Source: Tieghemiomyces parasiticus (Eukaryota; Kickxellomycota; Dimargaritomycetes; Dimargaritales; Dimargaritaceae). From it: 14,253 nucleotides of DNA. Location: positions 1 to 14,253 of the forward strand of contig JANBPT010001112.1 in the NCBI GenBank assembly GCA_027575765.1, read 5' to 3'. The notes below the pieces were generated by a model. The model searched no databases and was not told the origin of the DNA. It saw nothing but the letters and a program-made list of their open reading frames with translations. The position numbers were made by a program, and so were the translations under genes. Shown here piece by piece: positions 1 to 8,065 of this stretch (the first letter of the stretch is position 1; each line of letters starts with the position of its first letter).

Positions 1-1874
1 CCCTAGGGGGTGGGATTGGCGGCTAGGGACGTGACCTTCGGATGTAACTTACCCTGTCACAGACTGCCGTGCTGTCACGGGTATGGCCCACCGTCGCTTC
101 CTTTTGCAGTGCTGGGCTGCGCTAGCTGGCGCTCATGACGCTTCGTCCGCTCACCACGACCCCTGCCTTCCAACGTGCTTGACACACCATCCCGGATAAA
201 TTCAATATTAAACGCTAGCCTTGAGTCTCGGCACACACGGGTGTGCAACCAGACATGGTATGGCGTAGTAAAGAAACTAAACCCCCTACCCACCCGCCCC
301 CGGCCTGGCCCTAGCCTCAATACCCACGCCTTGTTCAGTGCTATATGACATTCGGAGGCCAGCAATCAATTGAGGGTCTTTCTCGTCACTGTTTCGGGAT
401 GGCCTCTAGGGCCTTACGAGTACCATGGCCGGCTCCCCTGCATGCCATAGCGGAATGGATGGCAGGTTTGTTTGCAGGTGTTCCAAAAGGGCATTCCGTT
501 CGAGCCCGTTAGTGGCGTAAGTACATGGTCAGCGTGATGGGCGTCTTGGCTATTAGTTTCAAGGCACCGTGCAAGGCGGTGGTCGTCGTGTCCCCATACC
601 GTGACCCCGTTCTCACCGCCTCGACTACAGGCGCTAAACATTGGCCATAGGGATGTGGCACACTATAGCGTGCTATCCGAGGATTAGATGGCTGCAGGGC
701 CAGTGTGTCACTCTACCTGTATCCATTTCTCTCGCGGGCCATCGTCGACTCTGACGTAGCCCTGCACGGCGTAAGGTCAGCTGGCGCTGACAGGAAGGAA
801 GCTGGTTGCCACTCCGCCTCCCAGGCCTCGCACACTGGTAATCTCAGCGCCGCCGCCGAAACCCGGCAATTTATCCAACTGAGAAGGTAGCGTTGGCAGA
901 CTCGCAACCTGTCGCCATATCCACGCCAACGAGCTATGTTCAAGCTCACTGGCTATCAGATGATCGGGGACAAATCGGCCTGTGATGTGCGCTGGACGCA
1001 TCCTAGTACCGGAAGGTGGACCTCTATGTAGCCTGCCACACTCAGCCGAGTTTTAATCGATGCACCCACTGAACCGACGCGCAGTTGAGTGATGGTCACC
1101 ATTGAATAGGGATCCGTTGGGGCCCTTTCCGCCCTACATTGCCCCCAGCAAACAGCCATGGGTACCGTGCACTCACGCCTCGTGCATTGCCTGGATTATT
1201 GGCTCCCACGGTTGTCGTCCATCTTCTGTTTAACGATGAACTGCTCTGCAAGGGCTGACTGGCCGTCCAGCACTCTGCAAAATTTTCATTCGACGTTGAC
1301 AGTTCTCGACGCCAGGGGTCGCTAGAGACGTACAAGAGGGAGGGGTCGAACACCGTTGCACTGGCAGAGAGTGAGCCGAAAACGTACCTGGCAGTAAGAG
1401 AAATTGGAGGGAACCGTGGCAGCCCGTGCCTATCGCGACGAGGGCCGGTGGCGCCACACTCCCCTTCGGGCGGACGGCGGCCGCTTCGACGTCGGATGGG
1501 GAAGGGAGGCAAGGGAGGGAAGGACCACTGTGTTCTGGGTGTACCAATGGAGTGCCCCGGCCAGGGACGCACAGGACGACAGGAGCGGGAATACCGCGCC
1601 GCCGGCATCGCAGGCGCAGGCCACAGGACCTGCAGGCACCATGCTCTATGCACCGTCTCCCGCCAAGGTGTATTTTGTATGCACTGCTGGCCAAACCGGT
1701 CTAGGCGAGGCGAAGGGGACGACGGGGCGGCCCGGAGGCACAAGATGGGGAGGGGCTATCGCGCGCGACACCGGTAGTGTTGCACACCGCCTGCTCCGCT
1801 TGGTCGATTGCTGCGAGTCGGCAGCATTGGGGAAAGTGGGGTCTAAGCCTGTATGCTCCTGCCAGGCCCGCATG
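1..1874. other. Intergenic region without a supportable gene
   Basis: No reading frame here has both a good ATG start and a recognisable product. The longest open frames are two overlapping opposite-strand frames at about 1096-1743 (-) and 1404-1925 (+). They begin at TTG-type codons, mirror one another across a GC-rich patch, and show no domain, signal peptide or membrane segment that I recognise. I found no tRNA cloverleaf and no insertion-sequence ends. The stretch is base-mixed and lacks the strong pyrimidine bias that begins near 1950. It could contain distal regulatory DNA or the flank of a gene lying left of the window. Confidence 0.55.
658..673. repeat. Imperfect 16-bp palindrome
   Basis: Seven of the eight base pairs of the dyad GCAC-A-CTATAG-C-GTGC match, with one A/C mismatch on each side of the central CTATAG. 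Such a dyad could be a site for a dimeric transcription factor. Equally it may be chance: no second copy was noticed and no gene lies next to it. Confidence 0.25.
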
Positions 1875-1939
1875 GGAGTGGGGTCAGCCGGCTATCCGAG
1901 CGACGGGAAAACGCTCCTTCTGTGAAACCCCGAGACTGG

Positions 1940-1948
1940 CATAAAAAG
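1940..1948 (+). promoter_or_regulatory. TATA-like box upstream of the channel gene
   Basis: CATAAAAAG occurs in otherwise GC-rich sequence just before the pyrimidine-rich block begins. If used, it would place the transcript start near 1970-1980 and give a leader of about 650 nt, matching the ATG-free interval. The match to TATA(A/T)A is imperfect and no transcription start can be seen directly. Confidence 0.3.
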
Positions 1949-2051
1949 CCCGTGGTAGCCCTGCCCCTCTCTCTTGTAGACCGTATTGCTCTCCTCATCC
2001 GCTTTGCTAGGGCTGTCCCGCTAGCCTCCCCATCCCACCACTTGTCTCTCC

Positions 2052-2056
2052 ATTGG
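2052..2056 (-). promoter_or_regulatory. Inverted CCAAT box
   Basis: ATTGG on the + strand (CCAAT on the - strand), in the context CATTGGTT. CCAAT boxes bound by the HAP/NF-Y complex act in either orientation. This one lies downstream of the TATA-like box at 1940, so if both are real the arrangement is not the usual order. A five-base motif alone is weak evidence. Confidence 0.2.
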
Positions 2057-2630
2057 TTTCGGAACACCATCACGATACTGGTGCCAAAGACCAGTGTCAA
2101 CCTTAGCCCGTGCTCCCTCCTTTTCTCTCTTGTCCCAACCACGCCCATTCCGCTCATCAATTCCCTCTGCATTCCTAGCATCTCACCGCATTGCAGCCTC
2201 CACATCTGACAATAACCAACTTGGTTTCCTTACACGCTAGCTTCCCGATTGCGTGAGAATTTCGCTTCCTTGTCGCCCCCCCCCTGGATTCCACTGCTCA
2301 CTTCAGTGCGCTTTTTTTGGGACATTAGTGTGGAGATTTCCTGGGTGGCACTCTTGATTATCGCAGCAAATCCTGCGACCCTCACTCTCACTCTTGCCTC
2401 CTTTCATAACCATCCTTCAAGCGCCAGACTCCCCGTGCCAGTGGAAAACTACTACCCCTTGCTGCTCTATTGCAGACTCCCTGGCTGCACATTCTACTTT
2501 GCACTACACCACCTCCCTCCCTTCCCCTCTCTACAGGACCGGTCGACGTGTGTCGTCCCTTTGTCGAACAAGCACCCACCACTTCATATTTCAACTGGCA
2601 GTGGGCGATTTCTAGAGGCTGACCAAGCGA

Positions 2631-5600
2631 ATGCATCCGGATCCCTCACATCATGGAAAAATGCCGGTGACCTCCGCTTCCCAGTCACCGTCGTCTTCGG
2701 CGGGTGACTACGAAGACCCGCCCGAAGAGGACGACGACGAGGACGCGGGCGGGGGTGACTGCAAAACACCCGTGTCGCCCATGGCCGCGTCCAGCACTGC
2801 ACCACCGGGAAACTTGTTATCACCGAGCACTGTGGCAGAGTCGATCGACGGCGCCACGGGCCACGCCGAACCCCTCAATATAAATACCAATGCCCCCCAG
2901 CCGACTGGCCACTCTCGCCGGTCTCCCACCCTTTCTCCCCATTCCGTCTGCGCCATTCCCGTCGCCGGTTCACTTCTTACTTCCTCCACAGCCCCACCGC
3001 TCCACCACTCGCCCGCGTCTCTGCCAGCGGCTACTTCCGTCTCCACTCTCGCGACACCAGCACAGCCTGTCTCTCGTTCCTCAGCAACCCTCCAGTTGGG
3101 GGAAGCGACATCTCTCACGCATCACGACCTCACCACCCCAGACCCCGTATACGTCCCCAGTGGCCGCGATTCCATGGACGACGCCCCGCGGGGTGCATCT
3201 GGACGCCGTTCGGCAGGCTACTATCCACGCTCCTCTTCTGACACTGCCCCCATGTTGCCCGAGCCGGACGGCCCGCGCCCGGCTGACACCGCCGGTGATG
3301 CCGTATTGGCGCAATCTGCGACAGCCCGGGCTCGTCGTCCCTCCGCCCTCTCGGGTCGGGACGACCCCGCTAATGCCGAGGCTGATAACGGCACTAACAA
3401 CGGTGGTGGTGGGGGGCTCACTTTCCTACCTTTCGACGTCATTGACCCGGACTACTCATCTCAGCGCCGTTACCACCGTGCTTCTGACCGGTCACCCACC
3501 ACATCGCCCGCTAGCGCGTCCACTCGAAACCCGTTCGCCCTCTTGGCCCGTCGGTTCGGCAATACGCGCGGGCCGAGCGGAGAGAACGGTGCCCACCACA
3601 CCCGCGGGGCGCACAGTGGTATAGTTACCATCGCCGACGGTATCATGCCCGACGGCCGGGCCTATGACGCCGATGCCCGGCGCAACGTGTTTGGCGACCA
3701 CGACCAACCGCTGCGTCGCTACTCCACCACTGCCATCAACGTGCCGGAGGCCCGCCCCATAGGCCCGGTTACCACGGAAGAAGCGAACAGGATCGCCGCC
3801 GACCGATCGGCTGCCGATGTTTCCGCCACCCCTCCGCACGCATACCATCTCTATAATGATGGGCCGCTGAACCGCGCGACGCGGCCCCGCCGGTCGCGAA
3901 GTCGCGTTCATTCCCGGCTTACACGCTATGGGGAGAGTCCCTCTCTACACCCTTTCGAGATGGCAGTAGAGAACGTGGGTCTTTTCCATGACCCACTGTT
4001 TGGACTCCCCACCCTTGATGCCCACTCTGGGGCCGCCACCGGTATAATGGACATCCCGGCCTATGGTGCCGCAACTCGGTCAGGTCTTCGCCGACGTCCG
4101 CGCAGCCTTTCCTCGTCATCATCGGAATCCGAATCAACCAGTACAGCATCCTCGTCGACTGAGTCCGAACGACGGGACGCACCGGGCGTACTTAGTCCCG
4201 TGGCCAATGTCACGGAGCCCGGGATCCCACGTACCCGTCGGCGCTCCACCGTCCCGCACGCCCCCGCCGATAACTACCCGTTGGGCGGACCGGTCCGGCC
4301 CTCAGACATCATGCACGATTCCTCCAGGGGCATGTCCCTGTCCCGACGGGCCCGTCACAAACAGCGGGCCGAGAGGACAGCCAGGCCGAACACAGACACC
4401 GACCAGGTTCCGCCGGCAGACCAGGAGGAGTCCCCGCGTAATTCCGCCAGCCGCCGGCGGCCCCCAATGCGCTACTACCACCACCCCTTACCGGCCGCCA
4501 TGAACCCACTGGCCCCCGTGATGCGCAACAACGAGGCTGCCCAGATGCGGTGCTGGTGGAAACGCGAACTGTTTTTGTTAATGGAGGACCCTTCCTCAGG
4601 ATGGTGCGCCTTCGCCATCAGCGTGTTTATCGTGTTTGTCATCATTTCTGGCACAGTTGTCACCATCATTGAGACCATTCCCTCCCTGCTGGTCCCCCAT
4701 CCGGAGGCGTGGTTTGTGTTTGAGTCGGCGATCGTGGGTATCTTCACCGCCGAGTTCATCCTGCGTCTCATCGCGCACAGTGACAGCCGCCGCCAGCTCT
4801 TCCGCCACGTCTTTTCGGTGCTAACGGTCGTGGACCTGGTGGCCATCATCCCGTACTATATTGAGTTGGGTGTGGACCGGGACCGGACCTTTGAGTTTCG
4901 CTTCACCGCGATCCGACTGCTCCGTCTCTTCCGGGTATTCAGCGTGTTCAAGTACTCCAACCTCCTGCAGCTGTCGGTCGAAGTGATGCTCATCGCCACC
5001 CGGCGCAGTATCGATGCTCTGATGGCCCTTATCTTCTTTATGATTATGGCTATGCTCATCTTCTCCACCATCCTGTACTACTTTGAGCGCGGCCAATGGG
5101 ACGCGGCCCAGGGGGTTTTCATCAACCGGGTCGGTGACCCCTCGCAGTTTGACAGTATCCCGGCTGCACTTTGGTTCGCGTCCGTAGCGGTCACCACCAC
5201 GGGCTTCGGCGACGTGGCCCCCAAGACCGTGGGCGGCAAGATATTCACCTTCCCACTCATCGCCATCGGGCTGTTACTCATTGCCCTGCCGTCCATCATC
5301 GTCGGTCGTGAGTTCACGGTGGTGTGGCAGGCTATGAAGCTGCGCCGTCGGAAGGAGATCCAGCTTGTCCAGCAGGCCCAGCGCGAGGCCCGTCGGGAGG
5401 CCCGCCGCCAGGAGAAGCGCCAGTTACGTCAGGCGGCCCGCCAAGCTGCTTCCAGTCTGGACGGGTGCGGTCGCGGCAGCGGGTCTGGTCGCGATGGCGG
5501 TGGCAGTGGCTCCGGCTCGAAAGGAAAACTTCCAAGCGGAGACGCCATGGCTAACGGTAAGGCCAAACGAGGCGACGGCAGGGCGACTGGCGATTCCTCG

Positions 5601-7589
5601 CACACCCTGGCCGTGTCCAGCCGGTCCGCCGCGTCAGTAACCCGCAAACCGGCGTCCCCGCCCGACGCCCAAGTTATTGAGATCCCTGAGAGTGACGTCG
5701 ACGGCGCGGCACTGCCGCCGCTAGAGGGCCGTCCGAACACGACTGCCGTTCGCCCGTTTGTGGGGACCCGGCGCGGTGCTCGTTCAATCGATTCCAACGG
5801 TAACGCTGGGGGAATCGGCCCATACTCTACGGTCCTCAGCAACGAGACCCGAGTGGACGAGGAAACGCGCACCAGTGTCGACTCACGCCAGTCGGAGCCC
5901 GATATGGACCACCGGCACCCGCGGTTCCTGTCCAGTTCCCGCAACCCCTACCGGTTTGACGATGACCGGAAGCGGCTGGGCCGCAGTAATAGTTACGACT
6001 TGGAACGGACGACGACTAAAGACCTTCATCACTACTCACCCGACGAGGACTTTGTGGCCAAGGCGATGGGGCTTGGTATGACCCGCTCCCCACGGCATAA
6101 GAAGCGCCGACCATCAGCGGCGGCCGTCCGACATAATGATCACCACCGCAGGCCCGTGCCGCCGGGCCCTGTCCACAGTCACCTCCAGCCTCCGGGCCAA
6201 CCCCAACCGAAGCGCCAGCACCATCCGTGGAGCCTGCACGGCTACCGCGAGCGTCACCGCCAGCCGGCGGTCCACCGCAATGCAGCCACGGGTCCGATTC
6301 TCGCGGCCACGTCGGAGCCCGAGCCGCGGCAGTTGGTGGGCCCAGGACTGGCCACCAAATCCGGAATACACGGAGCTGGCCATTTCCCCAAGCATAGAGT
6401 GCCCGATCGGCTGTCCCATACCGACGACAACGACGTGGAGTCCCTCGACTTGGACGCCGACAGCCATGTTATCACCACGGATCCTGGGTCCTCCTCTGAT
6501 GACGAGGGCGAGGACGACGAGGATTTGGACAATGATGACGAGGAAGATGAGGACGACGACGAGGACGAGAACGGGAAAAGTCAGGCCAATGACATGGACG
6601 AAAACCTGTCGACCATCGACTCAGATGTAGTGTACCGTGGCTGCCTCGATGACGAGACTAAGGAACGCATCAATATGTTACCCCAGACCATCAATGATCT
6701 GAAGGCCATGTTCCACTCGATGCAGGAGAACCAGTTGACCATCCAAAAGGCCATTCTGCTCATGAGTCAACGCATCGAAGGTATTGAGAACCGCTCCGCC
6801 GGTAATTCGGGCCCTAACCCGGCGTCAGGGGAACCCTCCAACAACTTTCTGAGCCTGAACCAGACCCCGATCGCGCGATCAACGTCAGCCCTCCCTGTCC
6901 CCTCTCGGTCGCCTAAGCGGTCGGCGACTCGGAATAACGGGAAGGACAAGGCCTTGGACGACGTTACATCACCAATCCAACGACGTACCAGCCATTCGGC
7001 CATGGCCTCCATGGCATCGCTAGTGCCGGCTAGTAGCCAAGGTGCCGCCGGACCATCCTCCAAAAAGCCGCCGGGTAACCCCACAGGACCGGGACTCCGC
7101 TCCCGCCTAGGGGACCTTGCTGCTTACTCAGTGTCACCTGGCAATGACCCCGCAGGTTCTGCCTCGTCCACCGGCGCTGTTACCGACCCGTTCGAACGGC
7201 GCCGCCTCCATACCGCCATGACCTCTGAACGCTCGCGTGACCTCCGTGCCCTCCTCGATCCCGTCGGTATGCCCTCCCGGCGACCTCAATTACCCTCGAC
7301 TTCCCAGGGACCCTCCGCCGCGACCACTATGACCGCCGCTGGTCTGCGGTATAAAGGCCGTGATGCCTACTTGGGACACAGCGGAAATGCCCCGGCCGCC
7401 CATATCTCGCAGCGAGATGCCCCGGCTCAGTCGACCATGACCGGGATGTCAAATTTCCCGGCTCGGACCGTACCAACTAGCGCTCCCAGCTCGCGGCCAG
7501 GATCGGCTTATTACGTCGCGCCCATTCCGGCGTTCAAACCGAAAACCGCTGCGACTAAACCACCGCCGGCCGAGGAAGAGAGCCGCTGA
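2631..7589 (+). CDS. Voltage-gated potassium channel (Kv-type, six-TM) with giant disordered termini
   Basis: Pore-forming alpha subunit of a tetrameric K+ channel in a cell membrane; 1652 residues against roughly 500-1100 in animal Kv families. Core, numbered from the first Met: S1 about 660-683; S2 about 694-714 with E698, charge-transfer Phe F705 and E708; S3 about 727-747 with D735 in VDLVAIIPYY; S4 with R757, R762, R765, R768, S771 and K774; S5 about 795-818; pore helix about 843-857; filter TTTGFGD at 855-861; S6 about 869-897 with ALPSII in place of ALPVPV. Residues 1-640 are Pro/Ser/Arg-rich with a Ser run at 492-512, and I see no T1/BTB tetramerisation domain. After S6 come a basic helix (903-940), a Gly/Ser linker, a D/E run (1290-1314) and a coiled coil (1347-1386). 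In-frame TAG at 2613 makes ATG 2631 the first possible start; Met 11 (2661) has the better -3 base. No intron is needed. The family call is firm; the subfamily is uncertain. Confidence 0.95.
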   Translation: MHPDPSHHGKMPVTSASQSPSSSAGDYEDPPEEDDDEDAGGGDCKTPVSPMAASSTAPPGNLLSPSTVAESIDGATGHAEPLNINTNAPQPTGHSRRSPTLSPHSVCAIPVAGSLLTSSTAPPLHHSPASLPAATSVSTLATPAQPVSRSSATLQLGEATSLTHHDLTTPDPVYVPSGRDSMDDAPRGASGRRSAGYYPRSSSDTAPMLPEPDGPRPADTAGDAVLAQSATARARRPSALSGRDDPANAEADNGTNNGGGGGLTFLPFDVIDPDYSSQRRYHRASDRSPTTSPASASTRNPFALLARRFGNTRGPSGENGAHHTRGAHSGIVTIADGIMPDGRAYDADARRNVFGDHDQPLRRYSTTAINVPEARPIGPVTTEEANRIAADRSAADVSATPPHAYHLYNDGPLNRATRPRRSRSRVHSRLTRYGESPSLHPFEMAVENVGLFHDPLFGLPTLDAHSGAATGIMDIPAYGAATRSGLRRRPRSLSSSSSESESTSTASSSTESERRDAPGVLSPVANVTEPGIPRTRRRSTVPHAPADNYPLGGPVRPSDIMHDSSRGMSLSRRARHKQRAERTARPNTDTDQVPPADQEESPRNSASRRRPPMRYYHHPLPAAMNPLAPVMRNNEAAQMRCWWKRELFLLMEDPSSGWCAFAISVFIVFVIISGTVVTIIETIPSLLVPHPEAWFVFESAIVGIFTAEFILRLIAHSDSRRQLFRHVFSVLTVVDLVAIIPYYIELGVDRDRTFEFRFTAIRLLRLFRVFSVFKYSNLLQLSVEVMLIATRRSIDALMALIFFMIMAMLIFSTILYYFERGQWDAAQGVFINRVGDPSQFDSIPAALWFASVAVTTTGFGDVAPKTVGGKIFTFPLIAIGLLLIALPSIIVGREFTVVWQAMKLRRRKEIQLVQQAQREARREARRQEKRQLRQAARQAASSLDGCGRGSGSGRDGGGSGSGSKGKLPSGDAMANGKAKRGDGRATGDSSHTLAVSSRSAASVTRKPASPPDAQVIEIPESDVDGAALPPLEGRPNTTAVRPFVGTRRGARSIDSNGNAGGIGPYSTVLSNETRVDEETRTSVDSRQSEPDMDHRHPRFLSSSRNPYRFDDDRKRLGRSNSYDLERTTTKDLHHYSPDEDFVAKAMGLGMTRSPRHKKRRPSAAAVRHNDHHRRPVPPGPVHSHLQPPGQPQPKRQHHPWSLHGYRERHRQPAVHRNAATGPILAATSEPEPRQLVGPGLATKSGIHGAGHFPKHRVPDRLSHTDDNDVESLDLDADSHVITTDPGSSSDDEGEDDEDLDNDDEEDEDDDEDENGKSQANDMDENLSTIDSDVVYRGCLDDETKERINMLPQTINDLKAMFHSMQENQLTIQKAILLMSQRIEGIENRSAGNSGPNPASGEPSNNFLSLNQTPIARSTSALPVPSRSPKRSATRNNGKDKALDDVTSPIQRRTSHSAMASMASLVPASSQGAAGPSSKKPPGNPTGPGLRSRLGDLAAYSVSPGNDPAGSASSTGAVTDPFERRRLHTAMTSERSRDLRALLDPVGMPSRRPQLPSTSQGPSAATTMTAAGLRYKGRDAYLGHSGNAPAAHISQRDAPAQSTMTGMSNFPARTVPTSAPSSRPGSAYYVAPIPAFKPKTAATKPPPAEEESR
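2653..2670 (+). other. Five-codon out-of-frame ORF (MEKCR-stop) overlapping the second channel ATG
   Basis: This ATG has A at -3 and G at +4, a stronger context than the in-frame ATG at 2631 (C at -3, C at +4). Its stop codon TGA (2668-2670) lies just past the in-frame ATG at 2661 (A at -3). Ribosomes that leak past 2631 would meet this mini-ORF before they could use 2661. It may modulate channel translation or the choice of N-terminus. The codons are seen directly; the regulatory role is inferred. Confidence 0.4.
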
Positions 7590-8060
7590 GGCCGTGGCTG
7601 AACCAGCTCAATTGTGGTGAAGGGGATAAAGTGAAATGATCACTTGGACGTGCTAGGTAGATTTTACCAGAGGCTACGGTGCCCTCTGCTCGCTGATACA
7701 GTAACAATCCTTATTAGAAGACTTCATGGCATATTTTCGCTTTTTTTTTCACCCACTTTGTTTGCTGCAATTAATTTTCATTCCACACGCTTTTTCCGTT
7801 TTACCGTGCACAAGGCCCAACCCTCTCTTTCTCTGCATCAACCTTATGGCCTCCCTTATCCATCCTTGTCAGTTGATGTGTGTTCCGTTTCCCACAGCAT
7901 TGATATAAACATACATAATCCATTTCAGCGTGGCCAGTTGCTACACAATTAGCGTTGCAGCGAAACTGACCACATGGGTTAGTCGCCAGGAAACGGGCGC
8001 CATCCCTAGCCTCTCTCTTTCTCTACCCTATGGAGCCGCTGCTATTTTTTCCATACTTTT
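7590..8060 (+). other. 3' flank of the channel gene, likely containing its 3' UTR
   Basis: Base composition turns clearly more A/T-rich after the TGA stop at 7587-7589, with a T9 run at 7741-7749 and AT-rich words such as AATTAATTTTCATT. There is no AATAAA close to the stop. TATAAA at 7904-7909, followed by AT-rich ACATACATAA, is the best weak candidate for a poly(A) efficiency signal. Fungal poly(A) signals are degenerate, so the transcript end cannot be placed. No gene is seen. Confidence 0.4.
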
Positions 8061-8065
8061 CAGGG

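Larger units (their letters stand above)
1875..2630 (+). promoter_or_regulatory. Promoter and long ATG-free, pyrimidine-rich 5' leader of the channel gene
   Basis: Reading the + strand, the last ATG before the channel gene is at 1872 and the next is the proposed start at 2631, so 756 bases pass without an ATG. From about 1950 the + strand is dominated by C and T, including a C9 run at 2276-2284 and a T-rich run near 2312. C/T-rich blocks upstream of the start are common in fungal promoters, and absence of ATG is what a scanned 5' leader would show. A TATA-like box at 1940 and an inverted CCAAT box at 2052 sit at its upstream end. A possible leader intron could run from a GTGAG at 2253 to a CT-rich CTACAG ending at 2536. 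That splice is inference only. Confidence 0.55.

Noticed and set aside
490..515. tRNA-like T-loop TTCGAGC (B-box-like)
   Set aside because: The loop matches the TTCRANY consensus, but the flanking five-base stem pairs at only some positions. No acceptor stem, anticodon arm or A-box is found at the right distance.
1096..1925. Overlapping open frames of 215 codons (-) and 173 codons (+)
   Set aside because: Both open at TTG-type codons, overlap antisense to each other in GC-rich DNA where stops are rare, and show no domain or coherent composition. The + frame has no ATG until about half way.
2249..2707. 152-codon + frame overlapping the channel start
   Set aside because: It starts at TTG, lies in the pyrimidine-rich leader that has no ATG in any frame, and is a shadow of the channel start region.
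4475..4849. Large antisense frames within the channel and PH genes
   Set aside because: They are shadows caused by GC-rich third positions. The sense frames carry the clear domains.
5524..5580. GGTAAGG donor-like site inside the channel gene
   Set aside because: The frame continues without stops into coherent C-terminal sequence, including the coiled coil, so no splice is needed.
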